Positions 6,940 through 13,922 of a DNA stretch of 14,342 nucleotides are shown piece by piece. The notes below the pieces were generated by a model that worked only from the letters and a program-made list of their open reading frames with translations, did not search any database and had not been told where the DNA came from. The position numbers and the translations under genes are program-made. The stretch is from Nitrospirota bacterium (GTDB taxonomy: Bacteria > Nitrospirota > Thermodesulfovibrionia > Thermodesulfovibrionales > JdFR-88): NCBI GenBank assembly GCA_021789735.1, contig JAJYJB010000066.1:1-14342 (forward strand), written 5' to 3'. Numbering within the stretch: the stretch's first letter is position 1; each line of letters opens with the position of its first letter.

Positions 6940-7572
6940 TCAGTTTTTCCGTCGCCTGCGGATATGGGGGTAAACATAAATGGCGATCAGCGCTATGACG
7001 ATGAAGGCGAACACGAAGGCCCCCGCCCTGCCGAGCCATTTCTCTATGAGCCTCAGATTGCGGCCGAAGAAATAGCCAAGCAGGGTGAAAGAGAGGGTCC
7101 AGCTGATGCATCCGGCCAGGTTGTAGATGAAAAACCTGGCGTACCTCATTTTCCCAAGGCCTGCGCTGAAGGGGATTACGGAGCGTATGAAGCTTATGAA
7201 CCTGCCGATGACGACCGCCGCCCCGCCGTGCCTGTTGAAATATGCGTCCACGTGGTCCAGGTGCTCTCTTTTAAGCAGGAGGAACCGGTTGTGCTCCTGG
7301 AAATACCTCCTTCCGAGCTTTTTGCCCGCAAGGTATCCCGCGTTATCGCCCGCTATCGCCCCAAGGACCACGGCCATGAGGGTATATTTGAGCAGCAGGT
7401 ATCTGCGCGCCGACAGAAAGCCCACGAAAACGACGAATGTCTCGCCCGGCAGGACGAAGCCGGTGAAGGCCGCGCTTTCGAAAAAGGTGGCAAGGAAAAT
7501 GATGACGTAGGCGAGGCCGCCAAGATGTTTTATGTGCCCGAGAAGGCCCTTTAAGAAAGAAAGGGTATCCAC
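6940..7572 (-). CDS. DedA/VTT-domain integral membrane protein
   Basis: 210 residues. LATFFESAAFTGFVLPGETF (27-46) is the family's re-entrant E..PGE motif. GAIAGDNAGYLAGKKLG (71-87) and VIGRFISFIRSVIPFSAG (121-138) are the conserved G-D-x-x-G-Y and F-x-R-x-x-P blocks. Hydrophobic helices follow at about 152-168 and 183-201, and the tail RRRRKN is basic, as expected at the cytoplasmic face. DedA proteins flip undecaprenyl phosphate or other phospholipids and support envelope homeostasis and proton-motive force; the lipid handled here is unknown. The only possible start is GTG 7572: an in-frame TAA lies just two codons upstream. The AAGGGG there is too close to the GTG to be a normal ribosome-binding site. 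The gene begins 24 bases after the groES-like stop. Confidence 0.92.
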   Translation of the reverse strand: MDTLSFLKGLLGHIKHLGGLAYVIIFLATFFESAAFTGFVLPGETFVVFVGFLSARRYLLLKYTLMAVVLGAIAGDNAGYLAGKKLGRRYFQEHNRFLLLKREHLDHVDAYFNRHGGAAVVIGRFISFIRSVIPFSAGLGKMRYARFFIYNLAGCISWTLSFTLLGYFFGRNLRLIEKWLGRAGAFVFAFIVIALIAIYVYPHIRRRRKN

Positions 7573-7578
7573 CCCTTA

Positions 7579-7584
7579 ATTGTA
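7579..7584 (-). promoter_or_regulatory. Possible -10 box (TACAAT) just upstream of the DedA start
   Basis: TACAAT at 7584-7579 lies 6 bases before GTG 7572, the same geometry as at the three clearer leaderless starts nearby, but without the TGN extension. The gene may instead be read through from the groES-like gene. Confidence 0.3.
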
Positions 7585-7596
7585 GTACCGCGGCCG

Positions 7597-7962
7597 CTAA
7601 CTCTCCAGTATTTCGGTCCTGACGAGGGCAAGTATCGAGGCGTGCGGGACTATGACGTATTTTTTTCCCTCGAATTCTATCTCCACCGCGTCGTTTTTAA
7701 GGAAGATGGCGTAATCGCCCTCCATCGCCTCCAGGGGGAAATACCTGACGGCCTGTTTTCTTTCAACCCACGGCTCGTCCGGGGCGGAGGAGTCCGGTAT
7801 GGGGTAGCCTGGGCCTTTCTTCATGACCTTGCCGCCCTGCACCTTGTCCTTGTCCTTGATGTTCGGGGGCAGGTAAAGGCCGGCAGCGCTCTTGTCCGAG
7901 CCCTCGTCGGGCTCTATAAGGACTCTGTCGCCTACGATCAGGAGCGTCTTTTTGGCCTCCAC
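7597..7962 (-). CDS. GroES/Cpn10-like protein with an internal insertion
   Basis: 121 residues against about 95 for typical GroES. GDRVLIEPDEGSDKSAAGLYLPP at 11-33 matches the first strand and mobile-loop region of Cpn10, and GGKVMKKGPG (43-52) the central strand. GDYAIFLKNDAVEIEFEGKKYVIVPHASILALV (82-114) matches the C-terminal half. Between them, at about 53-81, sits an insertion of roughly 28 residues including DEPWVERKQAVRYFPLE. Cpn10 caps the GroEL chamber during folding. No groEL lies nearby, and the usual groESL arrangement is absent, so this is probably a second, divergent GroES rather than the housekeeping one. It starts with GTG at 7962 behind an extended -10 box, with no ribosome-binding site. 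It heads the minus-strand cluster and is divergent from the RDD-mre operon across 100 bases. Confidence 0.85.
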   Translation of the reverse strand: MEAKKTLLIVGDRVLIEPDEGSDKSAAGLYLPPNIKDKDKVQGGKVMKKGPGYPIPDSSAPDEPWVERKQAVRYFPLEAMEGDYAIFLKNDAVEIEFEGKKYVIVPHASILALVRTEILES

Positions 7963-7967
7963 AGTGT

Positions 7968-7976
7968 ATAATAACA
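7968..7976 (-). promoter_or_regulatory. Extended -10 promoter of the GroES-like gene (leaderless)
   Basis: On the minus strand TGT-TATTAT (7976-7968) is followed by ACACT and GTG 7962. No Shine-Dalgarno precedes the start; the GGAGG here is inside the gene. The geometry is the same as at the GGQ and RDD genes. Confidence 0.6.
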
Positions 7977-8026
7977 GATGGGCTTTTCCCCGTGTGTAGA
8001 AGACCCTTTAAAGTTCCAGTTAGAGC

Positions 8027-8056
8027 TTGAAAAAGTGAAAAATCGAATGTTAAAAT
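8027..8056 (+). promoter_or_regulatory. Promoter of the RDD-mreBCD-mrdA-rodA operon (leaderless first gene)
   Basis: TTGAAA (8027-8032), an 18-base spacer ending in TGT (8048-8050), and TAAAAT (8051-8056). The seventh base after the -10 box is 8063, the A of the first ATG. There is no Shine-Dalgarno between box and start, and an in-frame TAA (8051-8053) excludes an earlier start. This is the best-supported promoter in the window. Confidence 0.7.
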
Positions 8057-8062
8057 CTTCCG

Positions 8063-8479
8063 ATGCGCGCGGCTAATCAAGCCAGTCTTCTATCAAGGGT
8101 TGTGGCCAGGGCCGTTGATGTGATAATTATCCTTGCGGCCGCGGAGATCCTACCAAAGGCCGGCTTTCTGGCGGGCGTGGGTTATATGTTTATAGGCGAT
8201 GGCATCGCGGGCGGGGGAAGCCTTGGCAAGAAGCTCCTGGGACTCGCCGTGCTGGATGACGGAGGGGCGGCCTGTCGTGCGCGGGAATCCATACTGCGCA
8301 ATCTCACCCTGGGCACCGGGGTTGTCCTTTGGAAGGTCCCTCTCATAGGATGGCTGCTTGCCGCGGCCATCTTCATTTTGGAATTCATAGTCCTCCTTGG
8401 AAGCCGGGAGGGCAGGAGAATAGGGGACGAAATAGCTAAAACGCGGGTCGTCGAGGCCCGGCTCAAGGAGGCAGTTTGA
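8063..8479 (+). CDS. RDD-family small membrane protein, first gene of the mre operon
   Basis: 138 residues. [13 protein letters not shown] (12-24) gives the Arg-Asp pair of the RDD domain in the first helix. [19 protein letters not shown] (50-68) is the conserved G-x-x-L-G-K/R-x-x-x-G-L segment, and SILRNL (76-81), [18 protein letters not shown] (95-112) and [13 protein letters not shown] (118-130), with the second Asp, complete it. Two or three membrane helices are likely. The function of RDD proteins is poorly known (transport has been proposed for some). The start ATG 8063 is set by the promoter geometry and an upstream in-frame stop. Its stop overlaps the mreB start (TGATG, 8477-8481), so its translation is linked to that of MreB. 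RDD genes are not a standard part of mre operons. Confidence 0.85.
   Translation: MRAANQASLLSRVVARAVDVIIILAAAEILPKAGFLAGVGYMFIGDGIAGGGSLGKKLLGLAVLDDGGAACRARESILRNLTLGTGVVLWKVPLIGWLLAAAIFILEFIVLLGSREGRRIGDEIAKTRVVEARLKEAV
8465..8471 (+). promoter_or_regulatory. Shine-Dalgarno AAGGAGG that fixes the mreB start
   Basis: A full AAGGAGG lies 7 bases before ATG 8479 and inside the end of the RDD gene. It favours ATG 8479 over the adjacent TTG at 8476. Confidence 0.8.
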
Positions 8480-9510
8480 TGTTTTTCAGCAAGATAATGG
8501 GTTGGTTTTCAAACGACCTTGCGATAGACCTTGGCACGGCCAACACCCTTGTCTATATGAAGGGCAAGGGCATCGTGTGCAATGAGCCTTCCGTGGTTGT
8601 TGTAAGGAAGGACACCAAAAAAGTCGTGGCGGTCGGCGCGGAAGCCAAGCGGATGCTGGGCAAGACCCCCGCGAACATATACGCCATCCGGCCGATGAAG
8701 GAGGGCGTTATAGCCGATTTCGACGCAACCGGCGAGATGCTCAAGTACTTCATAGCGAAGGTGCACAACAGGCGCAGCTTCGTTTCCCCGAGGGTCATTA
8801 TAGGGGTGCCCTCCGGAATAACCCAGGTGGAGCAAAGGGCGGTGAAGGATGCGGCGCAGGCATCCGGGGCGAGGGAGGTTTACCTTATAGAGGAGCCAAT
8901 GGCCGCGGCCCTGGGCGTGGGCCTTCCGGTGGGTGAGCCCTACGGCAACATGATAGTGGACGTGGGCGGCGGCACGACGGACATAGCTGTCATCTCCCTG
9001 GACGGGATAGTGATAAGCAAGGTGGCCAGGGTCGGCGGCGACAAGATGGACGAGGCGATCATGGCCTATATAAAGCGCAGGTATAACCTGATGATCGGGG
9101 ACCGCACCTCCGAGACGATAAAGGTGGAGATGGGCTCCGCGTGCAAGTTCGACCACCGCGAGCCGAAGACGATGGAGATAAAGGGCCGGGACCTCGTATC
9201 GGGCATCCCAAAGACCTTTACCATAAACGAGGACGAGATAATGGAGGCGCTGCAGGAGCCGGTCAATATAATTATCGAGACCATAAAGGTGGCGCTGGAA
9301 AACACGCCTCCGGAGCTGGCGGCGGACATAGTGGACAGGGGGATAGTGCTTGCAGGCGGCGGGGCGCTCCTTAGCGGCCTTGACATCCTTATCAGGGAAT
9401 CCACCGGCCTGCCGGTGAGCGTCGCCGAAGACCCGCTTACCGCCGTGGTCAAAGGCGTCGGCAAGATGCTGGACGAACTGGAACTGCTTAAAAAGATAGC
9501 CATCAACTAG
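8479..9510 (+). CDS. mreB: Rod-shape determining actin-like protein MreB
   Basis: 343 residues, typical of the family. The N-terminus [11 protein letters not shown] is an amphipathic membrane-binding helix. DLGTANT (17-23) is the phosphate-1 motif, VDVGGGTTD (160-168) phosphate-2, and [11 protein letters not shown] (291-301) the adenosine motif. MreB polymerises with ATP on the inner face of the cytoplasmic membrane and guides lateral cell-wall synthesis together with MreC, MreD, RodA and PBP2, all encoded downstream. The gene overlaps the RDD stop by one base and ends two bases before mreC. Confidence 0.98.
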   Translation: MFFSKIMGWFSNDLAIDLGTANTLVYMKGKGIVCNEPSVVVVRKDTKKVVAVGAEAKRMLGKTPANIYAIRPMKEGVIADFDATGEMLKYFIAKVHNRRSFVSPRVIIGVPSGITQVEQRAVKDAAQASGAREVYLIEEPMAAALGVGLPVGEPYGNMIVDVGGGTTDIAVISLDGIVISKVARVGGDKMDEAIMAYIKRRYNLMIGDRTSETIKVEMGSACKFDHREPKTMEIKGRDLVSGIPKTFTINEDEIMEALQEPVNIIIETIKVALENTPPELAADIVDRGIVLAGGGALLSGLDILIRESTGLPVSVAEDPLTAVVKGVGKMLDELELLKKIAIN

Positions 9511-9512
9511 AA

Positions 9513-10310
9513 ATGCCGGGTAGGAGATTTCTGCCCCTGTTCCTGCTGTTCCTGGTAGTTGGGGCGCTCATGACCTACCAGGCGGACCCGGCGGTGGAAA
9601 AACCTGTAAAACCCCTGAAGCAGCTGAACGGGGTCGTCTACGGCGCACTGGAGGCGGCGCACTCCGCGTATTCGTGGGGGGCAGGCCAGCTCACCCGCCT
9701 GACAAGCAGCAAAAAAGACATCCGCATACGGCAGCTAGAGCAGCAGGTCGCGGGCCTTAAAAGGCAGCTCGCCGGCACGTACGCCCTCTCTCTGGAGAAC
9801 GCCAGGCTCAAGGCGCTGCTTGGCCTCAAGGACCACACCCCCAAATACGTGGCCACGGCAAACGTGATCTCCAGGGGGACTTCCAGGTGGCAAAACACCT
9901 TTGTCATAGACGCCGGCAGCCGCCAGGGGATAGAAAAAAACATGATCGCCATAAGCCCTGAAGGGCTTGCCGGGAAGGTCATCGGCGTGCAGAAGGAATA
10001 CAGTTGGGTGCTTCTGATAAACGACATCCGGTTTGCCGCCGCGGTGAGGATAGAGCCCCTGGGGCAGGAGGCCATTTTCGCCGGTAACGGCGGGCTGGAC
10101 CACTGCGACCTCAAGTACGTCACAAGTGATAAAAAAATCCAAAAAGGAGACATGCTTACGACCTCCGGCCTGGACGGGCTTTTCCCTGCGGGCATCAGGG
10201 TGGGCTATGTGTCCGGTATCTCAAGTGGAGACGGGTTCTTCAAAGAGGTGCAGGTGACCCCTTATACAGACACGGCCAGGCTTGAGCAGGTGACGATAAT
10301 AAGGAAATGA
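9513..10310 (+). CDS. mreC: Rod-shape determining protein MreC
   Basis: 265 residues. A single membrane helix at about 6-22 is followed by a periplasmic coiled coil (about 68-105) and the beta-rich MreC core. The core includes NVISRGTSRWQNTFVIDAGS (117-136) and the conserved block TTSGLDGLFPAGIRVG near 216-231. MreC binds PBP2 and helps activate the RodA-PBP2 synthase. The ATG comes two bases after the mreB stop with no clear ribosome-binding site, so translation probably depends on coupling. Its stop overlaps the mreD start (ATGA). Confidence 0.96.
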   Translation: MPGRRFLPLFLLFLVVGALMTYQADPAVEKPVKPLKQLNGVVYGALEAAHSAYSWGAGQLTRLTSSKKDIRIRQLEQQVAGLKRQLAGTYALSLENARLKALLGLKDHTPKYVATANVISRGTSRWQNTFVIDAGSRQGIEKNMIAISPEGLAGKVIGVQKEYSWVLLINDIRFAAAVRIEPLGQEAIFAGNGGLDHCDLKYVTSDKKIQKGDMLTTSGLDGLFPAGIRVGYVSGISSGDGFFKEVQVTPYTDTARLEQVTIIRK

Positions 10311-10780
10311 AGCGCTTTTTCTCCCTGCGCATCCTTCTTTTTACGGCGCTGGCCTTCCTTCTGGACATGAGACTTTCCATCCTTGGGTTCAGGCCGGACC
10401 TGGTCAGCTTCATGGCGTACTGGTTTGGCTACAGCCGTTCTTCGGGCAAGGGGATGCTCTACGGCGCCGCGGTGGGGGCCGTTGAGGACGGCCTTTATTC
10501 GGGAGTGCTTGGGCCGGGGATGCTTGCAAAAGGGGTGATCGGTTTTTTTGCATCCTTTCTTTCAAAGGGGTTTTTCAGGTGGACGCCCCTGCTTGGTTTT
10601 TTCGGGGCGCTGACGCTCACCCTGGCGGGCGGTTTTGTTGAGCTTGCCGTCCTGTCCGTCTTCAGCCGGGGCGCGGAGGGGTTTTCAATGGCGGGGTTTT
10701 TGACGCTTATTTTTCAGGCGCTTTTAAACGGAGTGCTTGGCATCTTTCTGAGGCCGGAAATAAGAACAAGTGAGTCATGA
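10307..10780 (+). CDS. mreD: Rod-shape determining membrane protein MreD
   Basis: 157 residues, almost all hydrophobic, with about five predicted helices. FRPDLVSF near 28-35 and the G-A-V-E-D-G-L-Y-S-G segment near 56-65 are family hallmarks. MreD is an integral membrane part of the elongasome that works with MreC. It starts within the mreC stop (ATGA at 10307-10310), and its end overlaps the mrdA start by 11 bases. Confidence 0.92.
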   Translation: MKRFFSLRILLFTALAFLLDMRLSILGFRPDLVSFMAYWFGYSRSSGKGMLYGAAVGAVEDGLYSGVLGPGMLAKGVIGFFASFLSKGFFRWTPLLGFFGALTLTLAGGFVELAVLSVFSRGAEGFSMAGFLTLIFQALLNGVLGIFLRPEIRTSES

Positions 10781-12656
10781 CAGAAACGCGGCAAGAGTGG
10801 CCGCGGTTGTAATCATACTGGCTTCCTTTGTGGCTGTGGTCAGGCTCTGGCAGCTCCAGGTGATAGAGGGGCGCGACATGAGGAAGGCTTCCGAGGAAAA
10901 CAGGTTCAAGGTGATAAACATATACCCGCCGCGCGGGATCATATACGACAGAAACGGCATCCCGCTTGTTAAAAACGCGCCGTCTTTCAATGTTTCCGTG
11001 ACGCCCCACATGCTGAAAAATGGCGATGTGGAGCAGATCGCGGCGCTCCTGTCGCTTTCCCCGCAGGACATAGAAAAGAAGATACAGGCGGCGAGGGGCT
11101 CTTTGGAGCCGGTGACCCTCGAGGAGGGGCTGGACTTTGATGAGCTTGCCCGGGTGGAGGCCAGGCTTTCGGATTTCCCGGCGCTCCACGTGGACGTGAA
11201 CATAGTGAGGGACTACATCTGCAAGGACGTTGCCTCGCAGCTTATAGGCTATATCGGAAGGATCAACGCCCAGGAAGAGGAGGACCCGGAATACAGCGAT
11301 GTCCCCAAGGGGGAACCTGTGGGCCAATGGGGCATCGAGCGCCTCTATGACCGGCAGCTCAGGGGTGTGCCGGGCAAGAAGCTGATAGAAGTGGACGCGA
11401 CCGGCAGGGAGATAAAGGTGGTGGGCGAGATTCCCCCGAAAAAGGGAAAGGACATCACGCTGGCCCTGGACATAAACGTGCAGATGGCGGCGGAGAAGAA
11501 ATTTTCCAGCAAGGCGGGGGCGTTCGTGGCGCTGGACCCCAACACGGGCGAGATACTTGCATTCATGAGCAAACCGTCCTTCGATCCCAATGCCTTCGTC
11601 AACGGCATAAGCGCGGCGGACTGGAAAAAGCTGGCCGACGACCCGGAGCATCCCATGCTGGACCGCGTCTTCCAGAGCCAGTACCCGCCGGGCTCCACCT
11701 TCAAGATAATAACCGCCATAGCGGCCCTGGAGTCCGGCGCCATCAAGCCCACGGACAAACTGAACGGCCCGGGCACATTCGTTCTTGGAGGGCACGTCTT
11801 CCACGACTGGAAAAAGGGAGGGCATGGCATGCTGGATATCAAACATGCGATAATCCAGTCCTGCGACACTTTTTTCTACCAGGTCGGCCTTAAAACGGGG
11901 ATAGACGAGATAGCCAAATACGCCAGGGCCTTCGGCCTGGGGCGCAGTGTGAAGCTTGGCCTTGGTTACGTGGCGTCGGGGCTGGTGCCGGACACCACGT
12001 GGAAGGAGCGCGTTTACAAGTGCCCCTGGTATCCGGGGGACACGGTGAGCGCATCCATCGGGCAGAGCTATGTGCTTGTAACTCCGCTTCAGATGGCAAG
12101 GCTTGTGGGCTCGGTGGGCACGGGCGGCAAGTTCATGCCCCGCCTGAGCTTTTTAAAGTTAAAGCCTGGCCAGAAGCCGGTGCTAGACCCGGTGGGGCTG
12201 CCTGTAAGCAGCGCAACGATAAACCTCGTCCGTGCCGCCCTTCAGGGGGTAGTGAACGAGCCGGACGGCACGGCGTACCGGTCCAGGTCCAGCCTCGTGC
12301 AGTTTTCAGGCAAGACCGGCACGGCGCAGACGGTAGACGGCGGCAAGCGCTACGACTCCTGGTTCGTGGGCTACGCGCCTTCAGACAATCCGGAGATAGC
12401 CCTCGCGGTGATGGCCGAACAGACGCCTGAGGAAGGCGCTTCGGCCGCCGCCCCGGTGGCAAAGGCGGCCATAGAGGCCTACATAAAAGAGAAGGAGGGC
12501 AAACTTGCCCCCGGCGCGCTTCTTAACGGTGTCTCTCCTTCGATCGCAAACGCGGCAAATGCGGCGGCAAAGATCGCAAACAGGCCGCTCGCAAAGATCG
12601 CCGGCCCGGTAAACGGGCTTGGCGAAAACGCGGCGAGGGCAGGAGGGATGCGCTGA
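10770..12656 (+). CDS. mrdA: Penicillin-binding protein 2 (elongasome transpeptidase)
   Basis: 628 residues. A membrane helix at about 10-25 anchors the protein. PPRGIIYDRNG (53-63) begins the PBP dimerisation domain. The transpeptidase domain has S309-T-F-K312 (acyl-enzyme Ser), S364-C-D and K515-T-G, the three active-site motifs in their PBP2 form. It crosslinks peptidoglycan during side-wall growth as partner of RodA. The GTG start at 10770 overlaps the end of mreD; ATG 10777 is out of frame. Past about residue 575 there is a tail of some 50 residues rich in Ala and Asn, with IANAANAAAKIANRPLAKIA at 592-611, which is not part of the catalytic fold and looks like a short degenerate repeat. 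Confidence 0.96.
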   Translation: MSHDRNAARVAAVVIILASFVAVVRLWQLQVIEGRDMRKASEENRFKVINIYPPRGIIYDRNGIPLVKNAPSFNVSVTPHMLKNGDVEQIAALLSLSPQDIEKKIQAARGSLEPVTLEEGLDFDELARVEARLSDFPALHVDVNIVRDYICKDVASQLIGYIGRINAQEEEDPEYSDVPKGEPVGQWGIERLYDRQLRGVPGKKLIEVDATGREIKVVGEIPPKKGKDITLALDINVQMAAEKKFSSKAGAFVALDPNTGEILAFMSKPSFDPNAFVNGISAADWKKLADDPEHPMLDRVFQSQYPPGSTFKIITAIAALESGAIKPTDKLNGPGTFVLGGHVFHDWKKGGHGMLDIKHAIIQSCDTFFYQVGLKTGIDEIAKYARAFGLGRSVKLGLGYVASGLVPDTTWKERVYKCPWYPGDTVSASIGQSYVLVTPLQMARLVGSVGTGGKFMPRLSFLKLKPGQKPVLDPVGLPVSSATINLVRAALQGVVNEPDGTAYRSRSSLVQFSGKTGTAQTVDGGKRYDSWFVGYAPSDNPEIALAVMAEQTPEEGASAAAPVAKAAIEAYIKEKEGKLAPGALLNGVSPSIANAANAAAKIANRPLAKIAGPVNGLGENAARAGGMR

Positions 12657-12658
12657 AA

Positions 12659-13783
12659 ATGCAGATAGACAGGCGGCATGTTCAAAACTTCGACTGGTTG
12701 CTGCTTAGCCTTGTGCTTCTGGCCTCCCTGATAGGGGTGGTGACCATCTTCAGCGCCACGAGGCCCCTGACCGGTTCAGCCCATCATTCCTCTTTTTACA
12801 TAAAGCAGCTTGTCTGGATGTTCATGGGCCTGGTAGCGATGGGTGTTGTCGTGAAGATAGATTACCGCCAGTTTGAAAGGGTGGCCGGGATACTCTATGC
12901 GATAGGAATACTGCTGCTGGTCTTTGTGCTTGGCATCGGCAGGATGGGCCTGGGCGCCCAGAGGTGGATAAGCATCGGAGGCATATCCTTCCAGCCCTCG
13001 GAGGTCTTCAGGCTGGCCTACATTTTAATGCTTGCCAGATACCTGTCCTTCCTGAAGCCGCCCATCGGGGTGAAGGAGTTTTTGAAGATGCTGCCGCTGC
13101 TTGCGCTCCTGCCCTTCGGGCTGCTCGTGAAACAGCCGGACCTTGGCACGGCCACCACCATGGGCCTGGTCTTTCTCTTCCTGTGCTTCGCGAGGGGCAT
13201 GTCAAAGAAGCTCGTCATGGCGCTCCTGATATTCGGACTTGTTTCAGGCCCTTTTCTTTTTGACATAATCTGGCACGGGTTTTTGAAAGGCTACCAGAGG
13301 GACCGTATAGTGGCTTTCATGGACCCGCAGGCGGACCCCGCCGGCATCGGGTACAACATAACCCAGTCCAAAATAGCCATAGGCTCCGGCATGGTCCTGG
13401 GCAAGGGTTACCTGAAAGGCACGCAGGGGCCCCTGCGGTTCCTGCCCGAAAACCACACGGACTTCATCTTTTCCGGGTTTGCGGAGGAGTGGGGGTTTGC
13501 CGGCTGCCTGGCGCTGATTGCCATATACCTTGCCATCCTGCTCAGGGCGCTGGATACGGCGAGGCATGCGAAGGACGATTTCGGCGCTCTGCTGGCCCTG
13601 GGGCTTACGTTCATGTTCGCTTTCTACTTCTTTTTCAACATAGGGATGGCCATGGGAATGCTGCCTGTGGTGGGCATACCTCTGCCGTTCATGAGCTATG
13701 GAGGCACGGCGGTGTTTTCAAACTACATAGCGGTGGGCCTGCTTATAAACATAAGGCTGAGGCGCTTCGAACTCTTTTATTAA
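12659..13783 (+). CDS. rodA: RodA, SEDS-family peptidoglycan glycosyltransferase
   Basis: 374 residues, about ten membrane helices. GAQRWISIGGISFQPSE (99-115), KQPDLGTA (158-165), PENHTDFIFSGFAEEWG (263-279, with the key Asp of the HTDF motif) and GIPLPFMSYGGTA (339-351) are SEDS signatures. RodA polymerises lipid II into glycan strands and works with PBP2, encoded immediately upstream. The ATG lies two bases after the mrdA stop; AGGAGG at 12641-12646 is rather distant (12 bases). It is the last gene of the operon; no clear hairpin terminator is visible before the tRNA. RodA rather than FtsW is inferred from the mre operon context. Confidence 0.96.
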   Translation: MQIDRRHVQNFDWLLLSLVLLASLIGVVTIFSATRPLTGSAHHSSFYIKQLVWMFMGLVAMGVVVKIDYRQFERVAGILYAIGILLLVFVLGIGRMGLGAQRWISIGGISFQPSEVFRLAYILMLARYLSFLKPPIGVKEFLKMLPLLALLPFGLLVKQPDLGTATTMGLVFLFLCFARGMSKKLVMALLIFGLVSGPFLFDIIWHGFLKGYQRDRIVAFMDPQADPAGIGYNITQSKIAIGSGMVLGKGYLKGTQGPLRFLPENHTDFIFSGFAEEWGFAGCLALIAIYLAILLRALDTARHAKDDFGALLALGLTFMFAFYFFFNIGMAMGMLPVVGIPLPFMSYGGTAVFSNYIAVGLLINIRLRRFELFY

Positions 13784-13798
13784 AGGGGCGTTTTTGGG

Positions 13799-13804
13799 TA
13801 TAAT
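13799..13804 (+). promoter_or_regulatory. -10 box likely serving tRNA-Met
   Basis: A perfect TATAAT lies 44 bases before the tRNA. The -35 region (TTTATT near 13776) is poor. Initiation would be near 13811, leaving a pre-tRNA leader of about 38 bases. Confidence 0.45.
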
Positions 13805-13848
13805 ACGGCTTCGGGGTTTTTTGATTTGCTGCTGGTTTGCCCGACCAA

Positions 13849-13922
13849 GGCGGTGTAGCTCAGACGGTTAGAGCATGCGGCTCATATCCGCAGTGTCCGG
13901 GGTTCGATTCCCTGCACCGCCA
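13849..13922 (+). tRNA. tRNA-Met(CAT), elongator type
   Basis: 74 bases with a complete cloverleaf: acceptor GGCGGTG/CACCGCC, D arm GCTC...GAGC, anticodon stem TGCGG/CCGCA around loop CTCATAT, variable GTGTC, T arm CGGGG-TTCGATT-CCCTG, discriminator A. The CAT anticodon could be Met or lysidine-modified Ile; the overall sequence matches elongator tRNA-Met, and the perfectly paired acceptor argues against an initiator. CCA is not encoded. Confidence 0.93.

Noticed and set aside
8476..8478. TTG start for mreB
   Set aside because: ATG 8479 is adjacent, better spaced from AAGGAGG and the normal MreB N-terminus.
10707..11846. 379-codon minus-strand frame opposite mreD/mrdA
   Set aside because: It is antisense to clearly conserved PBP2 sequence, with no domain or ribosome-binding support.
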